The notes beneath the pieces are model-generated. The model saw only the letters and a program-made list of their open reading frames with translations. It had not been told where the DNA came from and did no database searches. DNA of 64,000 nt from positions 46,976-110,975 of the forward strand of contig NZ_QENY01000008.1 of NCBI RefSeq assembly GCF_003096815.1, read 5' to 3'. Position numbers and translations under genes: made by a program. The stretch comes from Hallella colorans (GTDB lineage Bacteria; Bacteroidota; Bacteroidia; Bacteroidales; Bacteroidaceae). Each line of letters starts with the position of its first letter. Position 1 is the stretch's first letter. Of this stretch, positions 9,128-18,234 are shown one piece after another.

Positions 9128-10510
9128 CTATACGAAGCTGATCATTCCCTGTACGGTGTCTTGACTTGGCTCCGTGTCTGACGGGGCATTTTGACCGTTT
9201 GCAAGATTGCGTATCTCGTCAAGCATTTGCCTTGTGCGTTTGTAGGTGGGCGAATTGTCCACAGCAAGTATCACGTCTTCGTTATCAAGATCATCTTGGC
9301 TGAACAGATAGAGGTGTGGGCGACGTTTGTATTGTTTGTTTCCGGAGTCGCTACCATAATATCTATTACGCCGCTCTTGCCGCTCGGCGGCTTTCTCTTC
9401 CTCCTCAGCTATGCGGTTAGCCTCTTCTTGCGAGTGCCTGCCGCGTCGATCAATGGGTTCCACGTCTTCCACGCCAAAGCCTGTGGCAAGGATCGTAATC
9501 TTCACTTTGTTGCCCAATTCTGGATCGGTGGCGATACCCCATTTTATCTCAAAGTCTTCTCCAAACTTGGCCATGAAGTCGTTCACGTCGTTCATCTCCT
9601 CCATCAGTAATCCTTGATTCTCGTCTTTCTCATCGCAGAAATTGATGAAAAGCAATATTTTTTTGGAGTTGAAGACATTGTTGTTGTTAAGTAACGGGGA
9701 GTTGAGCGCGTCTTCTATAGCTTTTTTCACACGTCCGTCGCCCTCGCCGTATCCTGTGCTCATGATGGCAACGCCTCCATCCTTAAGCACGGTTTTCACA
9801 TCGTTGAAGTCTACGTTGATAATACCGTGTATGGTGATGATCTCGGCTATGCTTTTGGCTGCCACGCTGAGAGTGTCGTCGGCTTTGCCAAAGGCGTTTA
9901 CCACGGTGAGGTCGGGGTATATCTCACGCAATCGCTCATTGTTGATAACAAGCAGCGCGTCCACGTGCTTGGCCATTTCCTCTACACCGTCAAGCGCTTG
10001 GTCTATCTTTTTGGGGCCCTCAAAGCGGAACGGTATGGTGACGATACCAACGGTCAGAATGTCCATTTCCTTGCTCACTTGGGCTATGATGGGGGCAGCG
10101 CCGGTACCAGTGCCGCCACCCATTCCTGCAGTGATGAATGCCATTTTGGTGCCGTCGCTGAGCATTCGGCGTATGTCGTCCATGCTCTCCAAGGCTGCCT
10201 CCCGGGCACGAGCAGGCCTGTTGCCAGCGCCTAAGCCCTCACTACCCAGCTGCAAATGCACTGGAACGGGAGAGTCGTTGAGGGCCTGCGCGTCGGTGTT
10301 GCACAATACAAATGACACGTCATGAATACCCTCGCGATACATGTGGTTCACGGCATTGCCGCCTCCACCTCCAACGCCTATTACTTTGATAATACAATTT
10401 TCTTGGGTTGGCGCGCCAAAGTCGAGGATTGACGGCTTATTGTTCTCGATGTTATTGTTGTTGTCTGACATAATATCTGTTGTTTGCTTGGGTTCGTTAT
10501 TTGTCATCAT
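9128..10510 (-). CDS. ftsZ: Cell division protein FtsZ
   Basis: FtsZ is the tubulin-like GTPase that forms the cytokinetic ring. The 460-residue protein carries the nucleotide-binding start (IKVIGVGGGGGNAVNHM, residues 41-57), the tubulin signature (GGGTGTG, 131-137) and the NxxxxD-containing T7 loop region with NVDFNDVKTVL. The C-terminal linker is rich in E, R and K. The usual C-terminal peptide for FtsA/ZipA binding (D-I-P-x-F-L-R type) is not evident; the protein ends in QGMISFV. The ATG at 10510 overlaps the ftsA end by 14 bases; an in-frame ATG at 10471 (MSDNNNN) would avoid this and is an equally good start, because the first 40 residues are not conserved. Confidence 0.97.
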   Translation of the reverse strand: MMTNNEPKQTTDIMSDNNNNIENNKPSILDFGAPTQENCIIKVIGVGGGGGNAVNHMYREGIHDVSFVLCNTDAQALNDSPVPVHLQLGSEGLGAGNRPARAREAALESMDDIRRMLSDGTKMAFITAGMGGGTGTGAAPIIAQVSKEMDILTVGIVTIPFRFEGPKKIDQALDGVEEMAKHVDALLVINNERLREIYPDLTVVNAFGKADDTLSVAAKSIAEIITIHGIINVDFNDVKTVLKDGGVAIMSTGYGEGDGRVKKAIEDALNSPLLNNNNVFNSKKILLFINFCDEKDENQGLLMEEMNDVNDFMAKFGEDFEIKWGIATDPELGNKVKITILATGFGVEDVEPIDRRGRHSQEEANRIAEEEEKAAERQERRNRYYGSDSGNKQYKRRPHLYLFSQDDLDNEDVILAVDNSPTYKRTRQMLDEIRNLANGQNAPSDTEPSQDTVQGMISFV

Positions 10511-11939
10511 CTTCTTCGTCTACCATTTTCTTGAAGAAGTTTTTCATGCCCTTGATGGTTTTGTTGACGAATGAGTTCTCACGTTGAGCCTTACGGTTGG
10601 CTTCTTCTTCCTCTTCTATTTTCCGTTGTCGCTCACGCTCTTCTGCCTCTTTTTGCTTACGCTCCTCCTCGGCAGCCTTTTCAGCCTCGGTCTGAACGAT
10701 GCCCTTTCCTGTTATCTCACTCAGCGGACGAGGCTCTTTGGGAGTGTCGGTTTGAGCCGGGCGTTCGTCGGCCCCAAATAGGTCTTTGCTAAACTCATCG
10801 CCCGCACAGTTCATGTCTCCCTTGGCCAACAGTCCAAGCACAGTGCACATCGTGCCGTCCTTGACGTTGATGGCGGGCAGGTGAGAGTTGATGGTGTGGG
10901 TAACAAATTTTGCTATTCTGATTTTTTCCACGTGCGTGTGGTTTCGGAACGCGCGCTCAATGTTGCACATGTTTGAGCCTCCACCCGTGAGGATGATCCC
11001 CCCAATGAGCTTGTCGTAATATTCGTTTGGCACTTGGCACCATACGTTTTCAATGATCTCTTGCATGCGCGCCTCCACTAACTCGATGAAAACGCGCGCA
11101 GGAATGCTGCGTTCGGGGTCGATGGTATAGGTAGCATCGGCGTCTATGTCGGCTGTCTCGGTATAGGCGTTGCCATGTTTTAGTTTGAGTTTTTCTGCCT
11201 GTTCCTCCTCCATTTGAAGAGAAGCAATGTCTTTGGTAACGTTGTTACTGCCCAATGGTATGACTGCAAGGTGTCGCAGTATATTTTTGTAATATACGCA
11301 GACGGTAGTGGTATCAGAACCTAAATCCACCAAGACCGCACCACTCCTACGCTCGCTATCGGTGAGCACCGCGTCGGCGAGTGCTAATGGCGAAAGGTAC
11401 ATTTCGGCAATGGCTATGCCTGCGTTGTCAAAGCATTTGTTGATATTGCGGTAGAAAGTGCGCCGCCAAAGTATGTTCAAGAAGTTGCCCTCAAGGTGCG
11501 AGCACTGTATACCCACGGGGTCGAGTTGATACTGGTTGTCCAACTTGTATTCTTGGGTTGCTGCATCAAGTATCTCTTGATCGGTGTATTGCATGCTGCG
11601 ATTGGCGTCCATCAGCTCGTTAACCATGTCTTGTGTGACGATAGTGTCATTGGGAAGTTCCTTGACATGCGTGTTTCTAACGCTCCGAATAGATTGTCCG
11701 CCTACTCCCACATACACGTGTGCTATTTTAGCTTTGAGTGTGGTTTCTAACTTTTTAACGATATTGGTGAGTGTCTGTACCGTCTTGTCAATGTTATAGA
11801 CAACACCTTTTCGAACGCACGACGAGGAGTCTTCTTTCACGACTGCGAGAACACTGATGCTCCCATCGAGATTTTTCTTGCCCGCGATGCCGGTCATCTT
11901 AGACGACCCAAGTTCGATCGCTACTATAAATTCTGCCAT
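10497..11939 (-). CDS. ftsA: Cell division protein FtsA
   Basis: FtsA is the actin-like ATPase that anchors FtsZ filaments to the membrane. The 480-residue protein opens with the phosphate-1 loop (IVAIELGSSKMTGIAG), has the 1C insertion after it, and carries the later actin motifs (AVLVDLGSDTT; IILTGGGSNM). After the core comes a highly charged segment (about 400-453, rich in E, K and R), then an amphipathic helix (FVNKTIKGMKNFFKKMV, about 457-473), which is the expected membrane-targeting sequence. The charged linker makes this FtsA longer than E. coli's 420 residues. It sits 16 bases after ftsQ and overlaps ftsZ. Confidence 0.96.
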   Translation of the reverse strand: MAEFIVAIELGSSKMTGIAGKKNLDGSISVLAVVKEDSSSCVRKGVVYNIDKTVQTLTNIVKKLETTLKAKIAHVYVGVGGQSIRSVRNTHVKELPNDTIVTQDMVNELMDANRSMQYTDQEILDAATQEYKLDNQYQLDPVGIQCSHLEGNFLNILWRRTFYRNINKCFDNAGIAIAEMYLSPLALADAVLTDSERRSGAVLVDLGSDTTTVCVYYKNILRHLAVIPLGSNNVTKDIASLQMEEEQAEKLKLKHGNAYTETADIDADATYTIDPERSIPARVFIELVEARMQEIIENVWCQVPNEYYDKLIGGIILTGGGSNMCNIERAFRNHTHVEKIRIAKFVTHTINSHLPAINVKDGTMCTVLGLLAKGDMNCAGDEFSKDLFGADERPAQTDTPKEPRPLSEITGKGIVQTEAEKAAEEERKQKEAEERERQRKIEEEEEANRKAQRENSFVNKTIKGMKNFFKKMVDEEDDDK

Positions 11940-11955
11940 AGGTATATAATAATTT

Positions 11956-12750
11956 TCAATTCAATTCTTTCTTCTTGCAAATGATTTGGTTGTCAAATTC
12001 TACGTTGATATACGAGTATTTGTTCCATCCAGCCTGTGAGAGTCCGTATCGATAAAATTTTTCCAAACGGTCCATTTTTTTCTGCACATAATCAGTAATC
12101 ATCTTTTGTCTCATGCTGGTGTATTTAGTTTCGGGCAGCTGCCCTATATAGATGATATGGTTTCCGACGCGTGGCACCAGCTCTACTCCATGATCGGGCA
12201 GCACGTTGATCTGTACTATTTGGTTTTTCCAAAACTCGCTCGCGTTGAGAGACTCGGCCAAATAGGATATGTAATGGCGTGCGTACCACTTGTTGATATA
12301 CCCCGTGGCGATGATCAGATCGCTGGTGTAATGTGAGTTGGGCATGATACTGTGCTTGTCATCGATGTAATAGTCGTCGCCATTGATGGCTTTGATGCGC
12401 AGCGATGGCATGCGTTGGGTCAGCGAAATGGAAACGTGCCCATTCTCTGTCTTGTAACATTCGGCTTGCTTGACAAACGGACTTTGTTCCAATGTCTCTT
12501 CGATGACGCGCGTGTTGATGTCTGCCATGAGTTTGGAAAGAGGGTAGAGTTTGCTTTTTTCCAGTCTTTTTTTTATCTCCGTGGCATTGATAAAACCATT
12601 GGTGGCCTCGTCCTCGATATTGATGTTAACCTGTGTGCATATTCGTTGCTCTGCGTTTGGCCTGTCAAACGCGGTGATGGCAATGATGATATATCCTGCA
12701 AGGATTACATCGAGTGCGATGATCGTGGTTTTTCTCCAGTTGATATGCAT
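11956..12750 (-). CDS. ftsQ: Cell division protein FtsQ/DivIB
   Basis: This 264-residue bitopic protein has a short cytoplasmic N-terminus, one membrane helix (about residues 9-27) and a periplasmic region. Residues following the helix fit a POTRA domain (NINIEDEATNGFINATEIKKR) and a beta domain (QMITDYVQKKMDRLEKFYRYGL region). In the divisome FtsQ joins FtsL to recruit and regulate FtsW and FtsI. Sequence conservation is low in this family, so position between murC and ftsA is a large part of the identification. It lies 13 bases after murC. Confidence 0.88.
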   Translation of the reverse strand: MHINWRKTTIIALDVILAGYIIIAITAFDRPNAEQRICTQVNINIEDEATNGFINATEIKKRLEKSKLYPLSKLMADINTRVIEETLEQSPFVKQAECYKTENGHVSISLTQRMPSLRIKAINGDDYYIDDKHSIMPNSHYTSDLIIATGYINKWYARHYISYLAESLNASEFWKNQIVQINVLPDHGVELVPRVGNHIIYIGQLPETKYTSMRQKMITDYVQKKMDRLEKFYRYGLSQAGWNKYSYINVEFDNQIICKKKELN

Positions 12751-12763
12751 GTCAATTTATGGC

Positions 12764-14167
12764 TCAATCTTGTGGTGAGCGTTCGTCCTTCTCTTTTATT
12801 ATTTTGGCTATGGCAGGCACGGCATTGTCCAAATCGCCTGCGCCCAAGATCGTGAGCACGTCAAAATCCCGTTTCTTTGCGAGCTCAAGCACGCTGTCTT
12901 TATCAATAATAAGTCTCTCAACACCCTGTTCGAGGTTGTCGTAAATGAGTTGCGACGTGATGCCGGGAATAGGTTTTTCGCGAGCTGGGTAAATCTCGGT
13001 GAGTATCACTTCGTCAAAATGGCTGAGCGCATGGGCAAAGTCTTGATAAAAGTCGCGAGTGCGGGTGTAGAGGTGCGGCTGGAAAATGACGGTGAGTTTT
13101 CGATCTGGGTATAGTTCCCTAAGACTTTTGGCGCATTGCAAAATTTCTTTGGGATGGTGCGCGTAGTCGGATAGGAGAACGTGTTTAGGTGTGCGAATTT
13201 TGAAATCGAAGCGTCGCTTCACACCATGATATGTCTCCATGCCATATTTCAGCTCGTCAGCAGTGCACCCACATAGCTGAGCCATTGCCATAGCGGCTAC
13301 CCCATTCTCGATGTTGATGGGGATGGGTTGCCCAAGCTTGACGCCTATCACGGATTTTATTGGTGAGATGAAATCAAATGTTATTTCACCTTTGTCAATG
13401 ACAATGTTTTCGGCGTGGAAATCGCCTTGTTCACGGCTATAGGTATAAGTGTTAACACCTTGTTGCACGTCTGCCTGCATTTCAAGGTCAGTATGTATGA
13501 TGAGTGCGCCACCGGGCTGGATAAGTTCGGTATAATGGCGGAAACTCTCAAGGTATGCCTCTTTGGTACCATATATGTCAAGATGGTCGGGGTCGGTGGA
13601 TGTTATAACCGTCATCCATGGCGAAAGCCAATGGAATGAGCGATCAAATTCGTCAGCCTCTATCACCACATAGTCGCTTTTGTCAGATAGGATATAGTTG
13701 CTGTCGTAGTTCTTCGAGATGCCACCGAGAAAGGCGTTGCATCCCAAGTGACTCTGATGCATGATGTGAGCGCACATGGTTGAGGTAGACGTTTTGCCAT
13801 GAGTGCCAGCCACGCACAGTCCCTTGTGGGTGCGAGTGAGCGTTCCTAACACTTGCGCTCGTTTTTGCATCTCAAAACCATTGGCGCGAAAATATTGCAA
13901 TTCTCGGTGCTCAGCAGGGATGGCTGGGGTGTAGACCACAAGGCAAGAGCTGCTGTCTCGACATGCTTGTGGTATCTCGTCCACATTTTCTTCGTAGTGG
14001 ATCATCATGCCCTCGCGTTCCAATTGCTTGGTAAGCTCTGTCCGTGTCTTGTCGTATCCGGCCACGACCATCCCCCTGTGAATGAAATATCGGGCGATGG
14101 CACTCATGCCGATGCCACCCGCTCCCACGAAATATACTGCTTTGATATCGTCGATTTCCATTGTCAT
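12764..14167 (-). CDS. murC: UDP-N-acetylmuramate--L-alanine ligase MurC
   Basis: MurC adds L-alanine to UDP-N-acetylmuramic acid with ATP, the first step of stem-peptide assembly in the cytoplasm. The N-terminus holds the Rossmann-like UDP-binding motif (AVYFVGAGGIGMSA) and the central domain the ATP loop (GTHGKTS, about 121-127). The C-terminal ligase domain contains LLSDYAHHPKEI and VIFQPHLYTRT. I place the start at the ATG at 14167 (MTMEIDD) because it lies 7 bases after the murG stop; an earlier in-frame codon at 14194 would overlap murG and add residues not seen in the family. The length is then 467 residues, normal for MurC. Confidence 0.96.
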   Translation of the reverse strand: MTMEIDDIKAVYFVGAGGIGMSAIARYFIHRGMVVAGYDKTRTELTKQLEREGMMIHYEENVDEIPQACRDSSSCLVVYTPAIPAEHRELQYFRANGFEMQKRAQVLGTLTRTHKGLCVAGTHGKTSTSTMCAHIMHQSHLGCNAFLGGISKNYDSNYILSDKSDYVVIEADEFDRSFHWLSPWMTVITSTDPDHLDIYGTKEAYLESFRHYTELIQPGGALIIHTDLEMQADVQQGVNTYTYSREQGDFHAENIVIDKGEITFDFISPIKSVIGVKLGQPIPINIENGVAAMAMAQLCGCTADELKYGMETYHGVKRRFDFKIRTPKHVLLSDYAHHPKEILQCAKSLRELYPDRKLTVIFQPHLYTRTRDFYQDFAHALSHFDEVILTEIYPAREKPIPGITSQLIYDNLEQGVERLIIDKDSVLELAKKRDFDVLTILGAGDLDNAVPAIAKIIKEKDERSPQD

Positions 14168-14174
14168 GATTATC

Positions 14175-15290
14175 TTATTGTCCTCCCCCGGCAAGTTTTA
14201 TCACTTCCTCAGCAATAATGTCTGCAGAGTCTTTCAGTCCTAATTTTTTAATATTGCGAGACAATAAGGCCAGTTTGTTGTCATCAGTCACCGTTTGTAG
14301 GGCTGTTGATAGCAACACTTCAGGGGCCTCTGCGTCTTTCACGTAGATGGCGGCGTCTTTGTTTACAAGTGCCATGGCGTTTTTTGTTTGGTGGTCTTCA
14401 GCCACGTTTGGGCTTGGTACTAAAATGACAGGCTTGCCCAATAGACAAAACTCGCTGATGGAACCAGCTCCCGCTCGGCTCACCACCAAGTCGGCTGCTT
14501 GGTATGCCGCTCCCATATCGCTAATAAAATCAAGCACTTTCAGGTTAGCAATCTCACCAAAATCAGCGACGGCACGGTTTATCTTTTCGTTGTAATACTT
14601 CCCTGTTTGCCAGATAAACTGAACGTTGGAGGCTTTCACTTGGCCTAAATGTTGACGCATACTTTCATTTAGTGTGTGTGCTCCAAGACTTCCACCTACG
14701 AGCAAGATCGTTTTCTTGTCGGGAGCAAGGCCGAACGATTGGCGAGCCTCTTCCTTGCTTTTTTCGCAGCGAAGCACGTTTTGTCGTACTGGATTGCCAG
14801 TCATGACGATCTTCTCGGCTGGGAAAAACCGTTCCATTCCATCGTATGCCACGCAAATCTTGGCCACTTTTTTGGATAGCAACCGATTGGTCACGCCCGC
14901 ATAACTGTTTTGCTCTTGGATGAGGCATGGTATGCCCTGCTTGGCGCAAACATTGAGCGTTGGGCCACTGGCGTAACCGCCTACGCCCACAGCGACCATT
15001 GGTTTGAAGTCGCGAATGATGGCCTTGGCCATGCGTTGGCTCTTCCATATTTTGTACATCACACTGATATTCTTGAGCAAATGTTTGCGATCGAATCCAC
15101 AAATGGGTAGACCTTTGATATCGTATCCCGCCGCTGGCACACGCTGCATTTCCATGCGGCCGAGAGCGCCTACAAACAATATCTTGGCGTCAGGGCATTT
15201 GGCTTTGATGGCATTGGCTATTGATACGGCTGGAAAGATATGTCCTCCGGTACCGCCACCACTTATGATAATTCTTAAGTCGTTGTTCAT
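14175..15290 (-). CDS. murG: Lipid II synthase MurG (GlcNAc transferase)
   Basis: MurG transfers N-acetylglucosamine from UDP-GlcNAc to lipid I on the inner face of the membrane, making lipid II. The glycine-rich loop GGGTGGH lies at residues 11-17; further signatures are VGVGGYASGPT, LIQEQNSYAGVTNR and the donor-binding region SRAGAGSISEFCLLGKP. The start at 15290 (MNNDLRI) is preferred over an in-frame codon at 15323, because the family begins a few residues before the glycine loop; length is then 371. It is 182 bases downstream of ftsW, the widest gap inside the cluster. Confidence 0.97.
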   Translation of the reverse strand: MNNDLRIIISGGGTGGHIFPAVSIANAIKAKCPDAKILFVGALGRMEMQRVPAAGYDIKGLPICGFDRKHLLKNISVMYKIWKSQRMAKAIIRDFKPMVAVGVGGYASGPTLNVCAKQGIPCLIQEQNSYAGVTNRLLSKKVAKICVAYDGMERFFPAEKIVMTGNPVRQNVLRCEKSKEEARQSFGLAPDKKTILLVGGSLGAHTLNESMRQHLGQVKASNVQFIWQTGKYYNEKINRAVADFGEIANLKVLDFISDMGAAYQAADLVVSRAGAGSISEFCLLGKPVILVPSPNVAEDHQTKNAMALVNKDAAIYVKDAEAPEVLLSTALQTVTDDNKLALLSRNIKKLGLKDSADIIAEEVIKLAGGGQ

Positions 15291-15472
15291 ATGAGCGTTA
15301 TTATATTTGGCAAAAGTAATCAAAAAAAACCGCTTTAGGGTCTTTTCGTCCCACTTTATTTATTAGTTTTCAACTCTTCGATAGCACCTTGAGCCATTAG
15401 TTCTCAGCATTTTGTTCATGAAAGAATTTTCCAAGACTTTCAAGTCAAATTCAAATATAAGGCTTGTTCTGT

Positions 15473-16744
15473 CTAAGTGGTGACAAGAGAAGATGCTGTT
15501 TGCTCGTCATCGGCGGCGATGTTTTTTTTCGCCGAGCGGCTCACGCTGAGAATTGCGCCAATATAAATGCAGTTGATGATAGACGAGGTGCCACCCTTGC
15601 TGATAAGTGGCAGCGGCTGACCCGTGACGGGCGCCAAGCCCACAGCTACGCACATATTGAACAATGCCTGCGTCACCAAGAGCATGGCAAGCCCCATGGC
15701 CAAGAAAGCCGGGAAATTGTTCTCGCACCGATTGGCTATGCGCCCTGTGCGAAAAAGTAGGATTATATACAGCATGGCTACGAAAATAGCACCGGCAAGC
15801 CCCAATTCCTCAATGATGATAGCATAGATAAAATCAGAAAAAGCTTGTGAGAGAAAATCTCGCTCCACCGAGTTGCCAGGCCCTTTTCCTATGACGTTCG
15901 AAGAGACAATAGCTATATTGGCATGCGCCACCTGTGCGTCTTTGTCAAGATCCACTTCTTCGGGTGGCACTTCTTTGCTGTAAAGAAATTTGTTTATACG
16001 CGATTTCCAAGTGTCAAAACGGTGCAATATGCCAGTATTGTTGCCCTGCTGGTTCGGGGTATCAATGGTTGCCACCTTATCTGTCAGGTTGTTCGACATG
16101 TCCTCTGGCATCTCATCCTTTCCCAAAATCATCACCGATGCAATAACTGCAACTATCAAAATGGTTACCACACCTATCAACTTACCCAACTGTTGGGCTG
16201 GCACACGCCCCACTACCATCATCAAGAAAATAACGGCGCACAGCAATGCGGCTGTGGAGAGGTTCTCAAGACCGATGAGCGGCACAAAGATGCCACATAC
16301 CACAAGGATGTATTTCATGGCGTGCTTGTCGGCTCCGTCATCTGTCTGCATAGCGCTCAATATCTGGGCGGTAGCTAACACCAGCGTGCCCTTTGCTATC
16401 TCGGATGGCTGAAACTGTATGCCAAGTATTTCTATCCAGCGACTTGCGTTGTTAACCTGACCAGCAAAAAACACCCAAATCAACGTAAGCGCCGAAATAA
16501 CTATTAGGATTGGTGTCGCGATCTTGAAGTATTTGCACTTGATATTGAGTGTCACTACCATGCAGAAAAAACCAACAGCCAATATAAAGCAATGCTTAAA
16601 GATGGGTGCGAGGTAGTTTCCCCCCTTGTACGTCAAGCCAGAAGAGGCCGAGAAGACCTCCACAATGCTGATTATGCAAAGAAAGAAGAACACCATCCAG
16701 ATGACCTTGTCTCCTTTGAATATGTTATTGAATTTCTGGTTCAT
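15473..16744 (-). CDS. ftsW: Division-specific peptidoglycan glycosyltransferase FtsW
   Basis: FtsW is the SEDS-family polymerase that works with FtsI to build septal peptidoglycan from lipid II. The 423-residue protein has about ten predicted membrane helices and the family signatures (NNASRWIEILGIQFQPSE near the middle; PLPLISKGGTSS near the end). The long loop with charged residues between helices 7 and 8 (about residues 210-280) corresponds to the large periplasmic loop. The neighbours murD and murG and the partner ftsI in the same cluster make FtsW much more likely than RodA. Confidence 0.94.
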   Translation of the reverse strand: MNQKFNNIFKGDKVIWMVFFFLCIISIVEVFSASSGLTYKGGNYLAPIFKHCFILAVGFFCMVVTLNIKCKYFKIATPILIVISALTLIWVFFAGQVNNASRWIEILGIQFQPSEIAKGTLVLATAQILSAMQTDDGADKHAMKYILVVCGIFVPLIGLENLSTAALLCAVIFLMMVVGRVPAQQLGKLIGVVTILIVAVIASVMILGKDEMPEDMSNNLTDKVATIDTPNQQGNNTGILHRFDTWKSRINKFLYSKEVPPEEVDLDKDAQVAHANIAIVSSNVIGKGPGNSVERDFLSQAFSDFIYAIIIEELGLAGAIFVAMLYIILLFRTGRIANRCENNFPAFLAMGLAMLLVTQALFNMCVAVGLAPVTGQPLPLISKGGTSSIINCIYIGAILSVSRSAKKNIAADDEQTASSLVTT

Positions 16745-16814
16745 TCATATTTTGTTTGCTAATATGATAGCTATAAACGTTTATGCTCCAATCTAACCTT
16801 TGTTATAATGGCCA

Positions 16815-18146
16815 TTAAAGGTTTCGTACCAATGTCTTAAACTGATCTCCTCGGTCCTCCATGTTTTTGAAAAGGTCAAAGCTGGCGCAGCATGGCGAGA
16901 GCAGCACGGTGTCGCCAGTCTTGGCCATTCGGTAGCAGGCTTCCACACACTCTTTCATCGAGTGGGTGTCTGCCACGGGTATCCCCATGCCGTCAAAATT
17001 ATCATGCAATTTTTTGTTGTCGGCTCCGAGATATACCAATCCGACGCATTTTTGTCTCACTAACTCTTTGATGGCCGTGTAATCGTTGCCCTTATCCTTG
17101 CCACCGAGTATGAGGATGGTAGGAGTGCGCATGCTCTCCAAGGCGTACCAGCAAGCGTCTACATTGGTTGCTTTGGAGTCGTTCACGTAGTGCACGCCGG
17201 CTACGTCGCACACTTTTTCTAAACGATGTTCCACCCCGGGAAAGTCGCTCAGGCTCTTGCGGATAACCTCTTTCTTGATGCCACTGATGTTGGAGGCTAT
17301 GCCGGCGGCCAGCGAGTTGTATATATTGTGTTTCCCCGTGAGAGACAGCGCTTCTTGCTCCATGTTAAAAGGCACGGGATATTCCAATTTGTACTGTCCC
17401 TGCTCAATATATCCGATACTTCCCTTTTCTTTCACTTCTGAGAAAGGACACTGCACGGCGTGTATGTCATATTTGTCCAATTCTTTCTTCACCACGGGGT
17501 CGTCGTTCCAGTAGATGAAACTGTCCGTCTCCGTTTGGTTGCGTATGATGCGCATCTTAGCGTTCACGTAGTTTTGGAATTTGTAATTGTAGCGATCAAG
17601 GTGGTCGGGCGTTATGTTGAGCAATATGGCGATGTTTGCCCTGAAGTCATACATGTTGTCCAGTTGAAAAGAACTCAATTCTATGATGTAATACTCGTGA
17701 GGGTCTTCCGCTACCTGAAGCGCGAGGCTTCGTCCAATATTCCCTGCCAGTCCCACGTCATACCCGGCGGTTTTGAAAATGTGGTATATGAGAGATGTCG
17801 TGGTGGTCTTTCCGTTGCTGCCGGTGATACAAATCATCTTGGAATGAGTGTATCTTCCCGCAAACTCTATCTCGCTGATAATGTGTGTTTGCTGTTTGAT
17901 GAGTTTTTGGATGATAGGCACTTCATCTGGTATGCCTGGACTTTTTATCACCTCGTCAGCGTTCAATATATCTGCCTCGGTATGTCCACCCTCCTCCCAT
18001 GCTATGTCATGGTCGTCAAGTAGTTGTTTGTATTTATCCTTGATGCCTGTAGAGTCAGACACAAATACGTCAAATCCCTCTTTTTTGGCCAAGACCGCGG
18101 CTCCGGCTCCGCTTTCTCCAGCTCCCAAAACTACTATTCTTTTCAT
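16815..18146 (-). CDS. murD: UDP-N-acetylmuramoylalanine--D-glutamate ligase MurD
   Basis: MurD adds D-glutamate to UDP-MurNAc-L-alanine. The protein has the N-terminal UDP-binding fold (IVVLGAGESGAGAAVLAK), the ATP loop (GSNGKTT, about 109-115), NDSKATNVDA in the C-terminal domain and LSPCCASFDLFKNMEDRG near the end, which is a MurD hallmark. The ATG at 18146 (MKRIVVLG) is chosen because the Rossmann strand begins immediately after it; an in-frame codon at 18179 would add a lysine-rich leader. Length is 443 residues. It lies 88 bases after mraY and 70 before ftsW. Confidence 0.96.
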   Translation of the reverse strand: MKRIVVLGAGESGAGAAVLAKKEGFDVFVSDSTGIKDKYKQLLDDHDIAWEEGGHTEADILNADEVIKSPGIPDEVPIIQKLIKQQTHIISEIEFAGRYTHSKMICITGSNGKTTTTSLIYHIFKTAGYDVGLAGNIGRSLALQVAEDPHEYYIIELSSFQLDNMYDFRANIAILLNITPDHLDRYNYKFQNYVNAKMRIIRNQTETDSFIYWNDDPVVKKELDKYDIHAVQCPFSEVKEKGSIGYIEQGQYKLEYPVPFNMEQEALSLTGKHNIYNSLAAGIASNISGIKKEVIRKSLSDFPGVEHRLEKVCDVAGVHYVNDSKATNVDACWYALESMRTPTILILGGKDKGNDYTAIKELVRQKCVGLVYLGADNKKLHDNFDGMGIPVADTHSMKECVEACYRMAKTGDTVLLSPCCASFDLFKNMEDRGDQFKTLVRNL

Positions 18147-18234
18147 AATCTTTTTCTTCTTTATTTGTATGTGTGACATTGTGCGTCAGGTTAGTCAAGC
18201 GTTTCGCGCGCAGTCCCAATCATTTTTCTTTAGC

